NCBI GenBank assembly: GCA_022571845.1
Contig: JACZXB010000001.1
Location: 523,037 to 587,036, forward strand
Length of the DNA: 64,000 nucleotides
Direction: 5' to 3'
Origin: Candidatus Zixiibacteriota bacterium
GTDB taxonomy: Bacteria > Zixibacteria > MSB-5A5 > GN15 > FEB-12
Shown: one piece after another, positions 61,569 through 64,000 of the stretch
Numbering within the stretch: the first letter of the stretch is position 1
Layout of the letters: every line of letters begins with the position of its first letter
Made by a program: the position numbers and the translations under genes
Notes under the pieces: generated by a model
Databases searched by the model: none
Seen by the model: the letters and a program-made list of their open reading frames with translations, nothing else
What the model was told of the DNA's origin: nothing

Positions 61569-64000
61569 ATGACAGCACAGGGTTTTGACGATGGTCAAAC
61601 CAGATCTTTCACCCCGCTGACTGCCGGTACGAGAGTAGCGCACTACGAGATTATTTCGAAAATCGGCGCCGGCGGCATGGGCGAGGTCTATCTGGCTCAT
61701 GACACCAAGCTGGACCGCAAAGTTGCACTCAAGTTTCTTTCTTTTCACCTCAGTCAGGACAAAACAAGCCGCGCCCGATTCACCCGTGAGGCCAAAGCCG
61801 CTGCCAAACTTGACCATCCCAATATAGTGCCGGTCCATGAAGTCGGAGAGTACAAGGGTAGGCCGTTTTTTGCCATGGCTCATATTGAGGGGCAGTCGCT
61901 TCGTGAAGTTATAAAACAGGGCAAACTATCTGTACAGGGAGCAATAGACTATTGCATGCAAATCTGCGAGGGCTTAAATGAAGCCCACACCGCCGGTGTT
62001 GTACATCGTGATATCAAACCGGGCAACATCATTATCGACACGAAAAATAAACCTCGAATATTGGATTTTGGCCTGGCGACTCTGTCGGGTGAAGAGAAAT
62101 TGACCAAGACCGGTTCTACTCTTGGTACGGTTGGCTATATGTCGCCAGAGCAGATAACGGGAAAAGACGTAGACCATCGTTCTGATATTTTCTCAATCGG
62201 AGTGATTCTATATGAGATGTTGACCGGCCGCCGTCCGTTCGAAGGAGACAACGATACTGCGGTGGCTCGTTCAATTACCGATACTACCCCAGAACCTGTC
62301 TCCCGATATAAATCAGGCGTATCAGGCGAGCTTCAGCAGGTCGTAGATAAAGCCTTATCCAAAGACCCGACGCTTCGCTATCAGACAGCGGATGGTTTGC
62401 TGTCCGATTTAAGGAGGCTGAAAACAGACGCGGGACAACTAAAAACAAGTAAAATCGGCCTGTGGGCTGGAGCCGCCATAATGGTACTGGCGGCGGTAGC
62501 CGCACTGTATTCCTTCTGGCCGAAGGGCGCACCTGTGGAAGAGGATGCCGTTAAGATGCTGGCTGTTTTGCCCTTCGAGAATCTCGGCAGCGCGGAGGAT
62601 GAATACTTCGCTGATGGTATCACCGATGAGATTACATCGCGTCTGGCGAAACTCTCCGGACTTGGTGTGATATCCCGCACCAGCGCCATGAAGTACAAAA
62701 ATACTGACAAGACGATTCCGCAGATAGGGAAGGAACTGGGTGTGGACTTTATTCTCGAGGGGACGATTTTCTGGGATAAATCGGGTGACACAGACAGGGT
62801 ACGCATTATTCCGCAGTTGATTCAGGTTTCTGATGACCGGCATCTCTGGTCTGAATCCTATCAGCGAGCGCTAACTCAGATTTTTGCGCTTCAGGCGGAC
62901 ATCGCTATTTCTATTGCAAATGAGCTCGATGTCACCTTGTTACAGCAGGAACATGAATCCCTTCGGAAAGCACCGACGGCCAACATTGAGGCATATAGAC
63001 TCTATCTGAGGGGACGGTCGCTGTTCTACACATACTCGCGCTCGGAAAATGAGCAGGCAATAGAAATCTTCAAGACTGTTGTTGGGATGGACTCTTTGTT
63101 TTCACTCGCCTTCGCTGGTTTGTCTTTGTGTTACACACAGTATCACAATTTAGGATGGGATCAGGACGAACGATGGATGCAACTTGCAGAGGAATCGGCC
63201 CGGCGTGCCATCTCATTAGACGGAGGGTCTGCTGAGGCGCACTTCGCGTTGGGCTTTTTTTTCGAGCAAAGGGCGGACTTCGAAAATATGGAAAGGGAAA
63301 TGCAGAAAGCTTTGGAAATCAATCCCAATCACGCCCACGCGCATGACGGTCTCGGTGATATTCATTCGATCAGAGGTGAGCTTGATGACGCGATCCGGGA
63401 ATTCTCTGCCGCTTTGACAATCGATCCATTCTTGCTGCCATCCTTTTGGGGCAAAGCTGAGGTCCGTCGCAAGCAAGGTCGGTTTCGCGATGCCAGGGCC
63501 ACAATACAGAAGGCGTTACTCATCGACCCGGAAAATCCATGGTCGTTCTCCATGTTGGGAAACACTTATCGAATGATGGGTAAGTTCGGCCAATCGTTAG
63601 AGGCGTTGAAGAATGCTGCAGAACTGTGGCCTGATCGCTCCGATTTCCGTCTTCTCCTTGGACTCACTCACCTGGAACACGGTTCGTTTCAGAACGCGCG
63701 ACGTGAAGCAAACAAGATTCACGAGCTGACAGGTTCAGAGTCGTTTAATTTCGAGTGGAATTACCTGCGGGGGCGGATCAGCCTTAAGCAAGGGGAGTAT
63801 GCTGATGCTATGAAACAGTTCAAGTTAATACTCGCTTCAGAGACAATCAGCGCGGTGGAGCGCTCGCATGCCCACTTCGCACTGGGGGAGAGTTTTCTAC
63901 AGATGTCAGACTATCGTGCGGCCATTGCAGAATTCAACAGGGTAGGAGGCATACCAATCGGTCGATTTCAACATGATTATCCTTGGGCAAGAAGACGCTA
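61569..64000 (+). CDS. Serine/threonine protein kinase with TolB-like and TPR regions, partial (C-terminus outside window)
   Basis: The frame opens at ATG 61569 and is uninterrupted to the window edge (810 codons). The PknB-type kinase domain has GAGGMGEVYLAHD, VALKF (Lys55), VVHRDIKPGN (Asp148), the LDFGLA block (166-168) and YMSPEQITG. A transmembrane helix follows at about 297-317 (GLWAGAAIMVLAAVAALYSF). The outside region starts with a TolB-like/adenylate-cyclase-associated segment, residues about 328-440 (LAVLPFENLGSAEDEYFADG, then LGVDFILEGTI). TPR repeats run from about 470 to the edge (AEAHFALGFFF, HAHAHDGLGDIHSIRGELDDA). This architecture suggests a membrane-spanning sensor. It is divergent from the peptide and exporter genes. 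Confidence 0.93.
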   Translation, partial: MTAQGFDDGQTRSFTPLTAGTRVAHYEIISKIGAGGMGEVYLAHDTKLDRKVALKFLSFHLSQDKTSRARFTREAKAAAKLDHPNIVPVHEVGEYKGRPFFAMAHIEGQSLREVIKQGKLSVQGAIDYCMQICEGLNEAHTAGVVHRDIKPGNIIIDTKNKPRILDFGLATLSGEEKLTKTGSTLGTVGYMSPEQITGKDVDHRSDIFSIGVILYEMLTGRRPFEGDNDTAVARSITDTTPEPVSRYKSGVSGELQQVVDKALSKDPTLRYQTADGLLSDLRRLKTDAGQLKTSKIGLWAGAAIMVLAAVAALYSFWPKGAPVEEDAVKMLAVLPFENLGSAEDEYFADGITDEITSRLAKLSGLGVISRTSAMKYKNTDKTIPQIGKELGVDFILEGTIFWDKSGDTDRVRIIPQLIQVSDDRHLWSESYQRALTQIFALQADIAISIANELDVTLLQQEHESLRKAPTANIEAYRLYLRGRSLFYTYSRSENEQAIEIFKTVVGMDSLFSLAFAGLSLCYTQYHNLGWDQDERWMQLAEESARRAISLDGGSAEAHFALGFFFEQRADFENMEREMQKALEINPNHAHAHDGLGDIHSIRGELDDAIREFSAALTIDPFLLPSFWGKAEVRRKQGRFRDARATIQKALLIDPENPWSFSMLGNTYRMMGKFGQSLEALKNAAELWPDRSDFRLLLGLTHLEHGSFQNARREANKIHELTGSESFNFEWNYLRGRISLKQGEYADAMKQFKLILASETISAVERSHAHFALGESFLQMSDYRAAIAEFNRVGGIPIGRFQHDYPWARRR

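Overview
The window comes from a didermic (Gram-negative-type) bacterium of moderate GC content. Evidence for an outer membrane is strong: BamA, a TamA-like Omp85 protein, a TamB-like protein, an AsmA-like protein, Skp/OmpH, LpxD, Lgt and a beta-barrel-like secreted protein. Two large secreted proteins carry dockerin-like repeats, and one ends in a YPNPFNPST-type tail. That combination is typical of FCB-group lineages with type IX-like secretion tails, such as Zixibacteria, KSB1 or Latescibacteria relatives. The phylum guess is an inference, because no rRNA is present. No tRNA, rRNA, CRISPR array, prophage or transposase was seen.

Layout. 1-3897 (minus): an S8 serine peptidase, cut by the window edge, preceded by an AsmA-like giant. 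4033-12634 (minus): a probable operon tamB-like > tamA-like > cysteine desulfurase > mnmA > UPF0173 hydrolase, closed by a terminator near 3990. 12802-15260 (minus): ECF sigma factor > zinc-finger anti-sigma factor > an HtrA-like protein that has lost all three catalytic residues, behind a GGAACTT-type promoter. 15478-18608 (plus): pabB, pabC and a barrel-like secreted protein. 18637-23851 (mostly minus): creatininase-family protein, DUF2064 protein, CcdA, a frameshifted degenerate receiver protein, rhomboid protease, a small-ORF region and thioredoxin.

24063-31281 (plus): dtd, maf, rodZ-like, a GT9-like protein, smc and ftsY, followed by an rlmH reading frame broken by two in-frame TAA codons. 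31855-40884 (minus): a 3009-residue secreted protein with about 27 cysteine-bearing repeats, a cohesin-like region, a dockerin and a sorting tail. It is divergent, across a 674-bp regulatory gap, from a 742-residue dockerin protein (41559-43787). 43950-48235: acyl-CoA dehydrogenase, an SPFH lipoprotein and UvrB. 48383-52793 (plus): rplU-bamA-skp-lpxD. 52782-57331: a HAMP-like membrane protein, SSB, NadE, RsmI, a PAP2 phosphatase and Lgt, ending in small repeats.

57536-61355 (minus): a heterodimeric ABC exporter preceded by an unrecognised 39-residue peptide gene with its own promoter and terminator. 61569-64000 (plus, cut): a Ser/Thr kinase fused to TolB-like and TPR regions.

The main themes are envelope assembly and envelope stress sensing, large cell-surface adhesins, and several decayed or repurposed proteins (pseudo-HtrA, pseudo-receiver, broken rlmH). 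The best candidates for something undescribed are the 39-residue peptide with its exporter, the pseudo-HtrA in a sigma/anti-sigma operon, and the cysteine-repeat giant with its cohesin/dockerin architecture.
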